A DNA stretch of 33,498 nucleotides from Cyclobacteriaceae bacterium (GCA_003565295.1 PXCO01000138.1:1-33498); one strand, 5' to 3'. Shown: positions 5,859 through 15,826, counted from the first letter of the stretch. Numbers and translations are program-made. The notes: generated by a model not told the origin, from the letters alone.

Positions 5859-8105
5859 ATGACGAATTTGAATCATTATTTTAAGATTGCCGAAGAGCTA
5901 GGTGTGCAATTAAAGCAGGTGGATAGTACAGTGGCCTTGCTGGATGAAGGTGCAACTGTTCCCTTCATTTCCAGATATAGGAAAGAGGTAACCGGAAGTC
6001 TGGATGAGGTGCAGATCGCAGCCATTAGGGACAGAGTGCAGCAGCTTAGGGATTTGGACAAGCGCAAAGAGGCGGTGATCAGGTCCATCAAGGAGCAAGG
6101 CAAGCTTACTCCGGAGCTGGAAAAGAAGGTTGGAGAAGCCGAGACCATGACGATTTTGGAGGATATTTACCTTCCCTACAAGCCTAAACGTAGGACCAAA
6201 GGTACGGTGGCCAGGGAAAAAGGCCTGGAACCATTGGCAAAGCAACTTTTTGAACAGCCACAAGGGGTTGACCCTGACCAACTGGCCCATGAGTTCCTGA
6301 ATCAGGAAAAGGAAGTGCTAACTGTGGAAGATGCGCTACAGGGAGCCAGGGATATTATTGCAGAGTGGATAAATGAGGATGCCCTGGTTCGAAAGGCACT
6401 GAGGGAGCTATTTATAGAAGAAGGAGTCTTCGTCTCCAAGGTGATCCCCGGCAAGGAGGAAGAAGCCCAAAAATATAAGGATTATTTCGACTGGAAAGAA
6501 CCCATTAAAACTGCGCCTTCTCACAGGGTTTTAGCCATGAGAAGGGGAGAAAAGGAGCTATTTTTGATGTTGGACGCCGGTCCTGAGGAAATAGATGCTA
6601 TTTCTCTCATAGAACGAAGGGTATTGGAAGGTGACCACCAAACCTCACAACAAGTGAAGTTGGCCATAAAGGATAGCTACAAAAGATTATTGAGGCCTTC
6701 CATGGAAACAGAGGTAAGGTTATATTCCAAAAAAAGAGCAGATGAGGAGGCCATAAAGGTGTTTGCAGAGAACCTCAGGCAACTTTTATTGGCAGCACCA
6801 TTAGGAGAAAGGCCTGTGATAGCCATAGATCCTGGGTTCAGAACGGGATGTAAAATGGTGGCCTTAGGGGCGCAGGGGCTTTTTTTGGAATATGCCACTA
6901 TCTATCCCAATGAGCCCCAACGAAAGACCGCAGAGTCTGGGGCCATTATCAAGCATTGGGTGGAGAAGCATTCCATTTCTGCAATAGCCATTGGTAATGG
7001 AACGGCCAGCAGGGAGACCGAAGCCTTTGTAAGAGGGCTGGGGCTTAAAGACACCATAATAGTAATGGTTAATGAAAGCGGAGCTTCTATCTATAGTGCT
7101 TCCGAAGCTGCCAGGGAAGAATTTCCTGACCAGGATGTAACGGTAAGAGGAGCGATTTCCATCGGCAGAAGGCTTATGGACCCCTTGGCCGAATTAGTAA
7201 AGATTGACCCTAAGTCCATAGGTGTAGGACAATACCAACATGATGTGGATCAGTCGGCACTAAAGAGCTCTTTGGACGATACCGTTATGAGTTGTGTCAA
7301 TGGGGTGGGAGTAGAGGTGAATACAGCCTCCAAGCAATTACTCACATACGTTTCTGGTCTCGGGCCTTCCCTAGCGCAAAATATTGTAAAGTACAGGAAT
7401 GAAAATGGTCCTTTCAAAAGCAGGGAAGAGATCCGAAAGGTACCCAGGCTGGGAGACAAAGCGTATGAACAAGCGGCAGGATTCCTGAGGATCAGAAATG
7501 GGGCAAACCCCTTAGATGCCAGTGCAGTTCATCCCGAGCGTTATGATTTGGTGAAAATAATGGCAAATGACCTGGGATGTGAATTACACGATCTGCTTAA
7601 GGAGAAGGAACTTGCTGAAAAGATTCCACTTAAAAAATATGTAAGCGAGGAAGTGGGACTCCCTACATTAAAGGATATTATTGAGGAACTCTCCAAACCG
7701 GGAAGGGACCCCAGGGAAAGTTTTGAGTTATTTGCTTTTCAAGAAGGGGTAAACCATATGGAGGACCTAAAGGTGGGGATGAAATTACCGGGAATAGTCA
7801 CCAATATCACCAAATTTGGTGCTTTTGTGGACATCGGTGTTCACCAGGACGGACTAATTCACCTCAGTAATTTGGCGGATAGGTTTGTAAAAGACCCTGT
7901 AGAGGTAGTGACGGTGAACCAAAAAGTAGAGGTTACGGTGATAGAAGTGGATATTCCCAGAAAAAGGATTGCTTTAAGCCTGAAATCAGATCCTTTTGCA
8001 GAAAGACCCAAGATAAAAGGGAGAAGAGACCCCAAGCCGGAAGTGGCAGAAGGGGACCTGGCTGCCAAGTTGGCCATGTTGAAAGGGAAATTCAATAAGC
8101 GTTAA
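5859..8105 (+). CDS. tex: Tex-family S1 RNA-binding transcription accessory protein
   Basis: A full-length, 748-residue cytoplasmic Tex protein. It has the helical N-terminal region (ATVPFISRYRKE near residue 32) and a YqgF/RNase H-like domain starting at about 320 (IAIDPGFRTGCK). Helix-hairpin-helix motifs lie at about 480-545 (SGLGPSLAQNIVKYR), and a C-terminal S1 RNA-binding domain at about 634-705 (GIVTNITKFGAFVDIGV). Family members bind nucleic acid and associate with the transcription machinery; the exact role is not settled. Spacing and promoter suggest a single-gene unit closed by the terminator at 8111-8152. No truncation or frameshift is seen. Confidence 0.96.
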   Translation: MTNLNHYFKIAEELGVQLKQVDSTVALLDEGATVPFISRYRKEVTGSLDEVQIAAIRDRVQQLRDLDKRKEAVIRSIKEQGKLTPELEKKVGEAETMTILEDIYLPYKPKRRTKGTVAREKGLEPLAKQLFEQPQGVDPDQLAHEFLNQEKEVLTVEDALQGARDIIAEWINEDALVRKALRELFIEEGVFVSKVIPGKEEEAQKYKDYFDWKEPIKTAPSHRVLAMRRGEKELFLMLDAGPEEIDAISLIERRVLEGDHQTSQQVKLAIKDSYKRLLRPSMETEVRLYSKKRADEEAIKVFAENLRQLLLAAPLGERPVIAIDPGFRTGCKMVALGAQGLFLEYATIYPNEPQRKTAESGAIIKHWVEKHSISAIAIGNGTASRETEAFVRGLGLKDTIIVMVNESGASIYSASEAAREEFPDQDVTVRGAISIGRRLMDPLAELVKIDPKSIGVGQYQHDVDQSALKSSLDDTVMSCVNGVGVEVNTASKQLLTYVSGLGPSLAQNIVKYRNENGPFKSREEIRKVPRLGDKAYEQAAGFLRIRNGANPLDASAVHPERYDLVKIMANDLGCELHDLLKEKELAEKIPLKKYVSEEVGLPTLKDIIEELSKPGRDPRESFELFAFQEGVNHMEDLKVGMKLPGIVTNITKFGAFVDIGVHQDGLIHLSNLADRFVKDPVEVVTVNQKVEVTVIEVDIPRKRIALSLKSDPFAERPKIKGRRDPKPEVAEGDLAAKLAMLKGKFNKR

Positions 8106-8110
8106 TCCTT

Positions 8111-8152
8111 AAAAAAAGGCAATGAAGGGGTTACCTTCATTGCCTTCTTTAT
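8111..8152. terminator. Bidirectional intrinsic terminator between tex and the tviB-like gene
   Basis: A perfect 11-bp stem GGCAATGAAGG / CCTTCATTGCC (8118-8144) with a 5-base loop. It is flanked by an A-run on the left and a T-rich stretch on the right, so it can work on both strands. It lies between two convergent genes. Confidence 0.9.
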
Positions 8153-8175
8153 AATGGGCGTTATTTTTATATTTA

Positions 8176-9477
8176 TTACAGTCTGGCATCCACTTTTTCT
8201 TTATCCAGCACGGCTTTTACATCAAAAACCACCTGGCAATCGGATTTATGGATATTCAAGGTCTTAAACTCCCTATGTGCCACGGCAAGGATTATCGCTG
8301 AATATTGTTTCAAGTCGGGAGCTTGAGGGCCTCCCAAGATCTCAATGCCATATTCATGCTTTACTTCCTCGGTGTCCGCCCAAGGGTCGTACACATCTAC
8401 TTCCATGTCAAAGGACCTAAGTTCTTTATAAATATCTATAACCCGGGTGTTCCTTACGTCCGGGCAGTCTTCCTTAAAGGTAAATCCCAAAATCAGCACT
8501 TTAGAATCAATAACCTTGAGGTCTTTACGCATCATCCATTTGATCACCTCGGTAGCAACAAATTTCCCCATGCTATCATTGAGCCTCCGTCCTGCCAAAA
8601 TGATCTCTGGGTGGTAACCTACTTCCTGTGCCTTTTGGGCAAGGTAATAAGGGTCTACGCCTATACAATGACCTCCCACTAACCCAGGCTTAAAGGGCAG
8701 GAAATTCCATTTTGTGCCTGCGGCGGCTAGGACTTCCTGAGTATCTATACCCATGAGGTTGAAGATTTTTGATAATTCATTAACGAAAGCAATATTGATG
8801 TCCCTTTGGGCATTTTCGATCACCTTCGCCGCTTCAGCTACTTTGATATTGGGGGCTTTATGGGTACCGGCAATGATAACACTTTTGTACAATTCATCCA
8901 CATAGTCAGCGGCTTCTGGTGTGCTCCCGGAAGTGACTTTAAGAATTTTGGCGACTGTATGTTCTTTATCACCTGGGTTGATCCTTTCAGGGGAATAACC
9001 CACAAAAAAATCATTGTTAAAATGCAAACCAGAGACTTTTTCAAGAACGGGAACACATTCGTCTTCGGTAACTCCGGGATAAACTGTGGATTCATAAATC
9101 ACGATGTCCCCTCTTTTGAGGTATTTCCCCACCGTTTCAGAAGCCTTAATCATAGGGGTAAGCACCGGCTTATTGTGCTTATCGGTAGGCGTGGGTACTG
9201 TAACTACGAAAACAGTGGACGATTTGAGCTGTTCTGCATTATCGGTGGGCAAGAGCCCAACCCCGGGGGCCTCGGTGAGCACCTTTATCAAATCTTCGTC
9301 CTCCACTTCTTTGGTCAGGTCCTTCCCTCCCTTTAGCTCTTGGATTCTTCTTGAAGAAATATCGTATCCGATTACCGGAAATTTCTTGGCAAATTCCACT
9401 GCGAGTGGAAGGCCAACATAACCTAACCCTATGATGGCAATACGAGCATCTAACAGGGGCTTTGCTTCAAAACTCAT
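8176..9477 (-). CDS. tviB: UDP-N-acetyl-D-hexosamine 6-dehydrogenase, TviB/WbpO type
   Basis: A 433-residue nucleotide-sugar dehydrogenase that oxidises the C6 hydroxyl of a UDP-HexNAc to the uronic acid with two NAD+. It has the N-terminal Rossmann motif GLGYVG (17-22), the central VPTPTDK and [15 protein letters not shown] segments, the catalytic cysteine motif [12 protein letters not shown] (Cys271), and the C-terminal [15 protein letters not shown] region. The motif wording follows Salmonella Vi-antigen TviB closely rather than WecC, so UDP-GlcNAc or UDP-GalNAc is the likelier substrate. wecB lies 87 bp upstream on the same strand, so UDP-ManNAc cannot be excluded. The product feeds surface polysaccharide. 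Confidence 0.9.
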   Translation of the reverse strand: MSFEAKPLLDARIAIIGLGYVGLPLAVEFAKKFPVIGYDISSRRIQELKGGKDLTKEVEDEDLIKVLTEAPGVGLLPTDNAEQLKSSTVFVVTVPTPTDKHNKPVLTPMIKASETVGKYLKRGDIVIYESTVYPGVTEDECVPVLEKVSGLHFNNDFFVGYSPERINPGDKEHTVAKILKVTSGSTPEAADYVDELYKSVIIAGTHKAPNIKVAEAAKVIENAQRDINIAFVNELSKIFNLMGIDTQEVLAAAGTKWNFLPFKPGLVGGHCIGVDPYYLAQKAQEVGYHPEIILAGRRLNDSMGKFVATEVIKWMMRKDLKVIDSKVLILGFTFKEDCPDVRNTRVIDIYKELRSFDMEVDVYDPWADTEEVKHEYGIEILGGPQAPDLKQYSAIILAVAHREFKTLNIHKSDCQVVFDVKAVLDKEKVDARL

Positions 9478-9564
9478 ATGGATAATTTATAGCTAGCTAT
9501 CAATTGATTAATAATTTTATTTTATTACCTAGGGTTTACGATTTGGATTCAAGTAGCCCTGAAG

Positions 9565-10659
9565 TTAATTCAATTCTCTTAAAAGTACCTCTATGATCCT
9601 CTCAGCAGTTCTTCCGTCCCAACGTTCAGGGATGCTGCCTTTTTTCCATTCGCCGGAAAACAATTTTTTCATGGCAGGTGCAATGGCCTTGGGGTCAGTA
9701 CCCAGAAGTTCATTGGTTCCTTGTGTGATGGTTTCAGGTCTTTCGGTATTGTCCCTTAGGGTCATGCACGGAATCCCCATCACTGTGGTTTCCTCCGTTA
9801 TTCCCCCGGAATCCGTGATCACTGCTAAGGCATTTTCCACCAAATAATTGAATTCTAGGTACCCCAATGGCTCTATCATGAACAGTTTTTCATGGGTAAT
9901 GCCAATATTTTGAAGCATTTTTTTCGTCCGTGGATGTACCGGGAAAATAAGCGGAAGGTGCTTTGAATGCGTCACAATTTCCTCAATCAATTCTTTAAGT
10001 TTTTCTTCCTGGTCCACATTTGCAGGTCTATGCAAAGTCATTACAATGTATTGCCCCTTGCTAAGCCCAACTTCATCCCAAACAGGAGGTTTGGAAAACC
10101 TGGGCCTATGCTTTAATAGGGTGTCGATCATGGTGTTTCCCACAAAGTGGATACGCTCATCTTCTATGCCCAATTTTTTCAAGTTTTCGTTAGCCCTGTC
10201 TGAGGTCGTGAAAAAATAATTGGTAATGCTGTCGGTGACCATCCTGTTGATTTCTTCCGGCATGGACCAATCGCCGGACCTGATGCCAGCCTCTACATGA
10301 GCCACCTTGACGTGTAGCTTTTGTGCGGTAATCGCGCAGGCCATGGTAGAGGTTACGTCTCCCACCACAAGACATAGGGAAGGAGGTCCCTCAGTAAGGA
10401 GTAATTTTTCGTATCCTACCATGATTGCGGCAGTTTGTTCCGCCTGGGTTCCTCCTCCAGCACCCAGGTTATGATGGGGTTCTGGAATTCCTAATTGTTC
10501 AAAGAAACTTCCAGACATGTTTTTGTCATAATGCTGGCCAGTGTGAATTAATCGAAAATGAAGATCTTTCCCATTGTTTTTTTCGTGCGTAATCGCATCG
10601 ATAATGGGGGATATTTTCATGAAATTGGGCCTTGCTCCGGCAATAAGGTCAATTAACAT
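9565..10659 (-). CDS. wecB: UDP-N-acetylglucosamine 2-epimerase (non-hydrolysing)
   Basis: A 364-residue cytoplasmic enzyme interconverting UDP-GlcNAc and UDP-ManNAc. It has the N-terminal GARPNFMK motif, HTGQHYD, VGDVTST, HVEAGIRSGD, MPEEINR, the C-terminal TDSGGITEE and RDNTERPE motifs, and normal family length. It probably shares a transcript with the downstream dehydrogenase (87-bp gap); together they would make an N-acetyl-hexosaminuronic acid donor. The region just upstream contains three direct repeats at an exact 36-bp period (see 10675-10760), a possible control site. Confidence 0.95.
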   Translation of the reverse strand: MLIDLIAGARPNFMKISPIIDAITHEKNNGKDLHFRLIHTGQHYDKNMSGSFFEQLGIPEPHHNLGAGGGTQAEQTAAIMVGYEKLLLTEGPPSLCLVVGDVTSTMACAITAQKLHVKVAHVEAGIRSGDWSMPEEINRMVTDSITNYFFTTSDRANENLKKLGIEDERIHFVGNTMIDTLLKHRPRFSKPPVWDEVGLSKGQYIVMTLHRPANVDQEEKLKELIEEIVTHSKHLPLIFPVHPRTKKMLQNIGITHEKLFMIEPLGYLEFNYLVENALAVITDSGGITEETTVMGIPCMTLRDNTERPETITQGTNELLGTDPKAIAPAMKKLFSGEWKKGSIPERWDGRTAERIIEVLLRELN

Positions 10660-10674
10660 AAAGAATTATTTTAT

Positions 10675-10760
10675 CTAAAAACAACTTTAGTGCTCGGTTA
10701 TAATAAATAGCTAAAAACAACTTTTGATAGTTCTAACTTTTTCAGCCTAAAAACTAAATC
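10675..10760. promoter_or_regulatory. Three direct repeats at 36-bp period upstream of wecB
   Basis: CTAAAAACAACTTT occurs exactly at 10675-10688 and 10711-10724, and a degenerate third copy (CTAAAAACTAAAT) starts at 10747. The starts are 36 bp apart in both steps, while the DNA between is unrelated. On the minus strand the motif reads AAAGTTGTTTTTAG, ending about 15 bases from the wecB start codon for the nearest copy. A repeated protein-binding site is the simplest reading; the binding factor is unknown. Confidence 0.5.
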
Positions 10761-10837
10761 GGTGATATTTAAAAGCCTTAACTGAAGAAAAGTTGAGGCA
10801 GGCAAATGTATCAATCATTTTTCAAAAACGGAAATTT

Positions 10838-11653
10838 TTATTCTCCAATCTTTACTGTTGCCAAAACAGGACGGTGATCGGATGCATAAGTTTCTTCAAT
10901 TACGGTATGGCTGGTAGCGCTTAGGGATTTGTCCTTTCTGAGAAAAATATAATCCAACGTTTTTCTTGGCCCTATCTGTGGGAAGGTGGGAGGGCAATTG
11001 GCCCCACAAGAGACATCAAAATAAGTTTCAAAATATTGGATGGGGGCAGACCCTGGCTCACTGTTGAAATCCCCGGCCACAATCAGGGGTTCATGTATTT
11101 CCAAAAAGTATTCATTTAGGTGTTTTGCCTGCATAAGGGTATTGGCCTCATTGGTGAAATCAAGGTGCGTGCTGGAGAATACCAATTTTTTCCCGGAATT
11201 CAAGGCCACTTTCACATAGGCAACACCTCTAGGTTCTGTCCCTTTTTGAAACGGAAGAGAAAAACCACCCTTATCCAGAATGGGTAGTGCTGATAGCACA
11301 CCATTGCCATATTCTCCTCCTTGATGGTCTATGGATTTGTGAAAATGCCAATCCATGCCCGTGAGCTCGGCCAATTCACGCATCTGGTGTAATTTTGTAC
11401 CGGAGCGTTCGGTATGCAGGTCAACTTCCTGTAATGCAACAAGGTCAGCACCGCTTTCCTTGATGACCTCGGCAATTTTATCCAAAGCTATGTGCCCTGA
11501 GGTGCTGGGGGGATTGCCATGGTGGATGTTGTAGCTGAGTACTTTTATTATGTCTCCCTTAGGGGAAGGCTCCAATGGAAGTTGAAAAGCCAAAAGTCCC
11601 AATAAAGCCAAAACAATAAAAGGGACCCAAACCTTTAAAGGTATCCTGTTCAT
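10838..11653 (-). CDS. Endonuclease/exonuclease/phosphatase-family protein, membrane-anchored or secreted
   Basis: A 271-residue protein with an N-terminal hydrophobic segment (about 8-25) and then an EEP fold. The catalytic and metal residues are all visible: Asn42 (SYNIHHG), Glu76 (LQEVD), His163 (STHLDF), Asp195 and Asn197 (GDFNSEP), Asp234 (LDYIF), and Asp259/His260 (SDHRP). The family includes DNases, sphingomyelinases and phosphoinositide phosphatases, and the substrate cannot be read from motifs. Export points to an extracytoplasmic phosphodiester substrate. It lies 178 bp upstream of wecB on the same strand and probably has its own transcript. Confidence 0.88.
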   Translation of the reverse strand: MNRIPLKVWVPFIVLALLGLLAFQLPLEPSPKGDIIKVLSYNIHHGNPPSTSGHIALDKIAEVIKESGADLVALQEVDLHTERSGTKLHQMRELAELTGMDWHFHKSIDHQGGEYGNGVLSALPILDKGGFSLPFQKGTEPRGVAYVKVALNSGKKLVFSSTHLDFTNEANTLMQAKHLNEYFLEIHEPLIVAGDFNSEPGSAPIQYFETYFDVSCGANCPPTFPQIGPRKTLDYIFLRKDKSLSATSHTVIEETYASDHRPVLATVKIGE

Positions 11654-11890
11654 AGTTGAATTTTAATTTTAACAATAACTGTCCTTAAAATTCAGGTTTT
11701 AATCTGAGAGCATCAAGATATTTCATGCATTGGTTTGAAGAAAACAAAACGCAGTTGAAGTGAGAAAAAATGTATTATGTTTAATTTAATTAATTTTTAT
11801 AAAATAATATTTTAAAATAGGTTGAAAATGAAACATATAATTCACATTTTTACTACCTGTGAATGATAAATATTTAATTTCTATTTTTAT

Positions 11891-14734
11891 ATGCAAACAC
11901 CTCAAAGTAGTGGTGATCTACGAGATACGGCGTTTTCTTACCATGAACATTTTTATGGGAAGCAAATGAGAAACCAGGATGCATTGCTTGAAATTTTGGA
12001 GTTGGCAAAAAGTATTTCAGGTGTTGCAGCCACCAGAATTGAATACATTTCGGAGGATGGGGTATATTTAATCGAAGAACTTAATTCTTCTCAATTAGGT
12101 ATACCTGAAAACGCAAAAGTTCTGGAAACCACTAAGTATGTGGAGGAAAATTGGAAACCGGGCTCCATGCCATCAGGTTTTGTGGGACAATTTCCGAAAA
12201 CAGGTTCCTTAACGATTCAGGGCGTTGCGTTTTCTTTGGAAGGGGCTAATCACTCAACAGGGTACCTATTACTTCTAGACGGGGCTACTCAAAATTTCTC
12301 TGCCTTGCAAAAAGAGCAACTTGAGAGACTCGCCAGATTGGCATCCAATACGATAAGTGCCAATGGTTTAGTTCGAACCAGGGAGCAGGGCTCATTTCCC
12401 AAAAAAAACCATTCTTTAAATTTTTACGAATTCCTTGACCTTTCTCCTGTGGGGGTTGCATTAGTGACTCTCAAATCGGGTAAGTTTTTGGAAGTGAACT
12501 CAGCCCTTGCCAATGCGGCCGGTTATACGAAAGCAGAATTAAAGAACCTTACCTTTTGGGACATTACACCGGAAGAGTACCATGAGGAAGAGGGGTTAGA
12601 AATGCAAAAGTTGAGGAGGGACACCCATTTTGGGCCTTTTCAAAAAGAATATATTAGAAAAGATGGCTCTAGATTCCCCGTGCTGTTGAAAGGAATAAAG
12701 TTCTTGAACGAAAACAAGGATTGGTTGGTGCTTTCAGTAATCCAAGATATCTCTGATCAAAAGCGAACAGAAGAGCAGCTCAAGGAGGCAAAGGAAGCTG
12801 CGGAAAATGCTAATAAGGCAAAATCGGACTTCTTGGCCAATATGAGCCATGAGATCAGGACCCCCCTCAACGGGGTGATAGGGTTTACGGACCTGTTGAT
12901 GAAAACCCCCCTAACGGAGACCCAATTACAGTACATGTCCACCGTCCACCATTCCGCTCACTCTTTACTTGATCTAATCAATGACATATTAGATTTCTCT
13001 AAAATTGAGGCAGGTAAGATGGAGCTTTCGTTAGAAAAGTCGGATATCTTCCGTCTTGGTTCCCAGGTTTCGGATGTCACGAAATATCAGGCACACAGCA
13101 AAGGCTTGGAATTAGTGGTCAAGATTTCCCCGTATTTACCCCGTTACTTTTATTTGGATGATGTCCGGGTACGGCAAATACTGATTAATTTGCTTACCAA
13201 TGCTATAAAGTTCACCCAAAAGGGGGAAGTATTGTTGGAAGTTAGAGAATTGAAAAAAGAAGATACACCCTCAGGAACATACAGGTTTTCTGTAAAGGAT
13301 ACGGGAATTGGTATACCAAAAGAAAAACAAAGTAAGATTTTCGAGGCATTTGCCCAGGAGGACGCCACTACTTCAAGAAAATATGGAGGAAGTGGTTTGG
13401 GACTGGCCATCTCCAACAAGTTGCTCGGGTTAATGGGAAGTGAACTGAAGCTCAAAAGCACACTGGGAGAGGGAAGCGAATTTTATTTTGACCTGGAAGT
13501 GGTCACCGAAGACGGGGCCTCGAATAGCAGAAAAAAAGAATTAAGCATTAAGCACGTATTGGTGGTGGACGATAACTCCACCAACAGGGAACTTATTCTT
13601 GAGGTATTGAGCGGAGAAGGTATAAAGGTAGATGAAGTGGAAAATGGCATGGCCGCCTTGGAATTTTTGGCTAATGGGAACAAGGTAGATTTGATCCTGA
13701 TGGACTATAGAATGCCTTACCTTAATGGGTTAGAAACCACAAAGAAAATCAGGCAGGCCAATTTCCCTGATGCCTCGGACATCCCTATTATGCTTCTTTC
13801 CAGTTCAAACGAAGATGATTGGGATGAAACTTCCTTTGCAACATTAAACATTCACCAGAAATTAATCAAACCGCTCCGTTCAGAGCAGTTGTTTGAAGCA
13901 TTTCATGCACTTGATTTCCCAGATAAAAAGGAAGAAAACCCATTGGTGACCCTGAAATTTGAACCATCTTTTGAAGATAAAGAGTTTTCCATTATCGTGG
14001 CAGAAGACAACCCCGTTAATATGAAACTTACCAAGGTGTTGCTGTCGAAAATAGGGCCCAACTTTCAAATTAGGACAGTTGAAAATGGACTTGAAGCCTA
14101 CGAGGAGTTTGTAAAAGAACCTGCCGACCTGATCTTGATGGATGTGCAAATGCCTGTAATGAATGGATATGAAGCAGCGCAAGCAATTAGAGATCTACCT
14201 AGTGGTGAGAAGGTGCCCATTGTATCTTTAACGGCTGGCACAGTTTCAGGAGAAAAGGAACGTTGCCTGGAGGCAGGCATGAGTGACTACCTATCCAAGC
14301 CGGTTGTTCACACTAGCCTTGTAAATATGCTCCTGAAATGGTTGATCCCCAGCCACGAAAATAGAGAAGGCCATTATGATTCTCCTGCAACCATGTCGGG
14401 GGCTACCCGTTTTGACCCTGAACACCTGATCTCACTTTTTGATGGAGACAGAGAAATAGGGAATGAACTGCTCAAAATTGCCATCCAGTCATTTAGAGAT
14501 GGGATATCTCAATTGGAGGAGGCTTTAGCAAATGGGGATTTTCATTCGATTAAAGTACTGGGGCATAAGCTGAAGGGGTCTGCGGCCACTGCTGGTTTTT
14601 TTAAACTACTACCTATAACTGAGGCCCTGATCGCTAGCACCATGAAGGATGAAATAAGACTGGAAGCATTGAGCAGGGCTGTTTTGGAGGAGCTACGGAT
14701 GATTATTCAGGAGGCTAAAGTATTGAAATTTTAG
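11891..14734 (+). CDS. Hybrid sensor histidine kinase (GAF-like-PAS-HisKA-HATPase-REC-REC-Hpt)
   Basis: A 947-residue soluble kinase with no membrane segment, so it should sense a cytoplasmic signal. The order is a GAF-like N-terminal region (about 25-160) and a PAS domain (about 178-292, ending in the usual IQDISDQKR linker). The HisKA domain follows with His320 in MSHEIRTP, then the ATPase domain (NAIKF at 437-441, DTGIGIP, GGSGLGLAIS). The first receiver has Asp605 (LMDYRMP) and Lys660; the second has Asp751 (LMDVQMP) and Lys803. The C-terminal Hpt has His892 (GHKLKGSA). All phosphorelay residues are present, so it can run a His-Asp-His relay internally. No DNA-binding output domain or adjacent response regulator is seen. 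The upstream 237 bp is very AT-rich. Confidence 0.93.
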   Translation: MQTPQSSGDLRDTAFSYHEHFYGKQMRNQDALLEILELAKSISGVAATRIEYISEDGVYLIEELNSSQLGIPENAKVLETTKYVEENWKPGSMPSGFVGQFPKTGSLTIQGVAFSLEGANHSTGYLLLLDGATQNFSALQKEQLERLARLASNTISANGLVRTREQGSFPKKNHSLNFYEFLDLSPVGVALVTLKSGKFLEVNSALANAAGYTKAELKNLTFWDITPEEYHEEEGLEMQKLRRDTHFGPFQKEYIRKDGSRFPVLLKGIKFLNENKDWLVLSVIQDISDQKRTEEQLKEAKEAAENANKAKSDFLANMSHEIRTPLNGVIGFTDLLMKTPLTETQLQYMSTVHHSAHSLLDLINDILDFSKIEAGKMELSLEKSDIFRLGSQVSDVTKYQAHSKGLELVVKISPYLPRYFYLDDVRVRQILINLLTNAIKFTQKGEVLLEVRELKKEDTPSGTYRFSVKDTGIGIPKEKQSKIFEAFAQEDATTSRKYGGSGLGLAISNKLLGLMGSELKLKSTLGEGSEFYFDLEVVTEDGASNSRKKELSIKHVLVVDDNSTNRELILEVLSGEGIKVDEVENGMAALEFLANGNKVDLILMDYRMPYLNGLETTKKIRQANFPDASDIPIMLLSSSNEDDWDETSFATLNIHQKLIKPLRSEQLFEAFHALDFPDKKEENPLVTLKFEPSFEDKEFSIIVAEDNPVNMKLTKVLLSKIGPNFQIRTVENGLEAYEEFVKEPADLILMDVQMPVMNGYEAAQAIRDLPSGEKVPIVSLTAGTVSGEKERCLEAGMSDYLSKPVVHTSLVNMLLKWLIPSHENREGHYDSPATMSGATRFDPEHLISLFDGDREIGNELLKIAIQSFRDGISQLEEALANGDFHSIKVLGHKLKGSAATAGFFKLLPITEALIASTMKDEIRLEALSRAVLEELRMIIQEAKVLKF

Positions 14735-14808
14735 CCTGGTTTTGGGGCATTTTCCTTGTTTCACCGTTGATTGTCCCTATTGCGTAGCATCCAAAAACCA
14801 TTTTTTAT

Positions 14809-14816
14809 TACCTTTG
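14809..14816 (+). promoter_or_regulatory. Candidate Bacteroidota -7 element upstream of prs
   Basis: TACCTTTG matches the TAnnTTTG consensus of Bacteroidota promoters exactly, and the predicted start of transcription would be about 35 bases before the prs ATG. No clear TTG element lies at the usual 19-21-bp distance (the nearest is about 26 bp away), so this is tentative. Confidence 0.4.
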
Positions 14817-14858
14817 CCATTCTAATTCGAACCTTTCATACAAAAGTCAACTCAAACC

Positions 14859-15788
14859 ATGCCCGAGGTAAAAATTTTCTCAGGATCCAATACCCAGGAT
14901 TTAGCTTACAGAATAGCCGCGGCTTTCGGTCAAGAATTGGGCAAATTGACAATTAGTAAATTCAGTGATGGGGAATTATCCCCCAGCTTTAATGAGTCTG
15001 TAAGGGGTTGTAATGTTTTTTTGATACAATCTACCAACCCCTCAGCAGATAACCTTTTGGAACTTTGCCTCATGATAGATGCCGCTAAAAGGGCTAGTGC
15101 TTACAAGGTATGTGCGGTGATCCCCTATTTTGGCTACGCCCGGCAAGACAGGAAAGACAGGCCAAGGGTTTCCATCGCCGCAAAATTGATTGCTAACATA
15201 TTGACATCAGCAGGTGCAGACAGGATCATGACTTGTGATTTGCATGCAGGTCAAATTCAGGGGTTTTTTGATATTCCTTTGGATCATTTGAACGGATCAG
15301 CTATCTTTGTGCCCTATTTACAAAGCTTGGATTTGGGGGACTTGATTTTCGCTTCTCCGGATGTAGGGGGGGTAGGGAGAGCTAGGGCTTATGCCAAATA
15401 CTTCAAGGTGGAAATGGTGGTTTGTGACAAGCATAGGAAGAGGGCAAATGAAGTGGCTTCCATGCAGGTGATCGGAGACGTAGAGGGTAAGGACGTGGTG
15501 TTAGTAGATGACTTGGTTGATACAGCCGGGACCATTTGCAAGGCAGCTCAAATCATATTAGATAAGGGAGCCAATTCTGTCAGGGCAATTTCCACCCATG
15601 GAGTTTTGTCTGGGAAGGCCTATGAAAATATAGACAATTCGGTCTTGTCTGAATTGGTGATTACTGATACGATCCCATTACGTCAGGAATCCACAAAAAT
15701 TAAAATATTGTCTGTAGCGGAATTATTCGCCCAGGCTATTCGTGCAGTTACTGGGAATCAATCCATAAGCGCACTTTTCATTCAATAG
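14859..15788 (+). CDS. prs: Ribose-phosphate pyrophosphokinase
   Basis: A 309-residue cytoplasmic enzyme making PRPP from ribose 5-phosphate and ATP, for nucleotide, His and Trp synthesis. It shows the GSNTQDLA start, PYFGYARQDRKD (Arg95, Asp97), CDLHAGQ with His129, the flexible KHRKR loop (191-195) and the PRPP-binding loop VLVDDLVDTAGT (214-225). Length and motifs are normal for the class I enzyme. rplY follows after 38 bp, an arrangement common in bacteria, so the two are probably co-transcribed. Confidence 0.97.
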   Translation: MPEVKIFSGSNTQDLAYRIAAAFGQELGKLTISKFSDGELSPSFNESVRGCNVFLIQSTNPSADNLLELCLMIDAAKRASAYKVCAVIPYFGYARQDRKDRPRVSIAAKLIANILTSAGADRIMTCDLHAGQIQGFFDIPLDHLNGSAIFVPYLQSLDLGDLIFASPDVGGVGRARAYAKYFKVEMVVCDKHRKRANEVASMQVIGDVEGKDVVLVDDLVDTAGTICKAAQIILDKGANSVRAISTHGVLSGKAYENIDNSVLSELVITDTIPLRQESTKIKILSVAELFAQAIRAVTGNQSISALFIQ

Positions 15789-15826
15789 AAATTTTGTTTT
15801 CCATTTAATATTATATCTAAAAACTT

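Noticed and set aside
9489-9506. Perfect palindrome ATAGCTAGCTAT followed by CAATTG between the tviB-like gene and wecB
   Set aside because: It is short, AT-rich and isolated, so chance is a sufficient explanation; no matching second site was found.
10675-10782. CRISPR-like reading of the 36-bp-period repeats
   Set aside because: The conserved part is only 13-14 bases, there are only three copies, and no cas gene is present; a binding-site array fits better.
8176-11653. A complete capsule or O-antigen cluster
   Set aside because: Only two nucleotide-sugar genes plus a distant dehydratase are present; no glycosyltransferase, flippase or polymerase gene is in the window.
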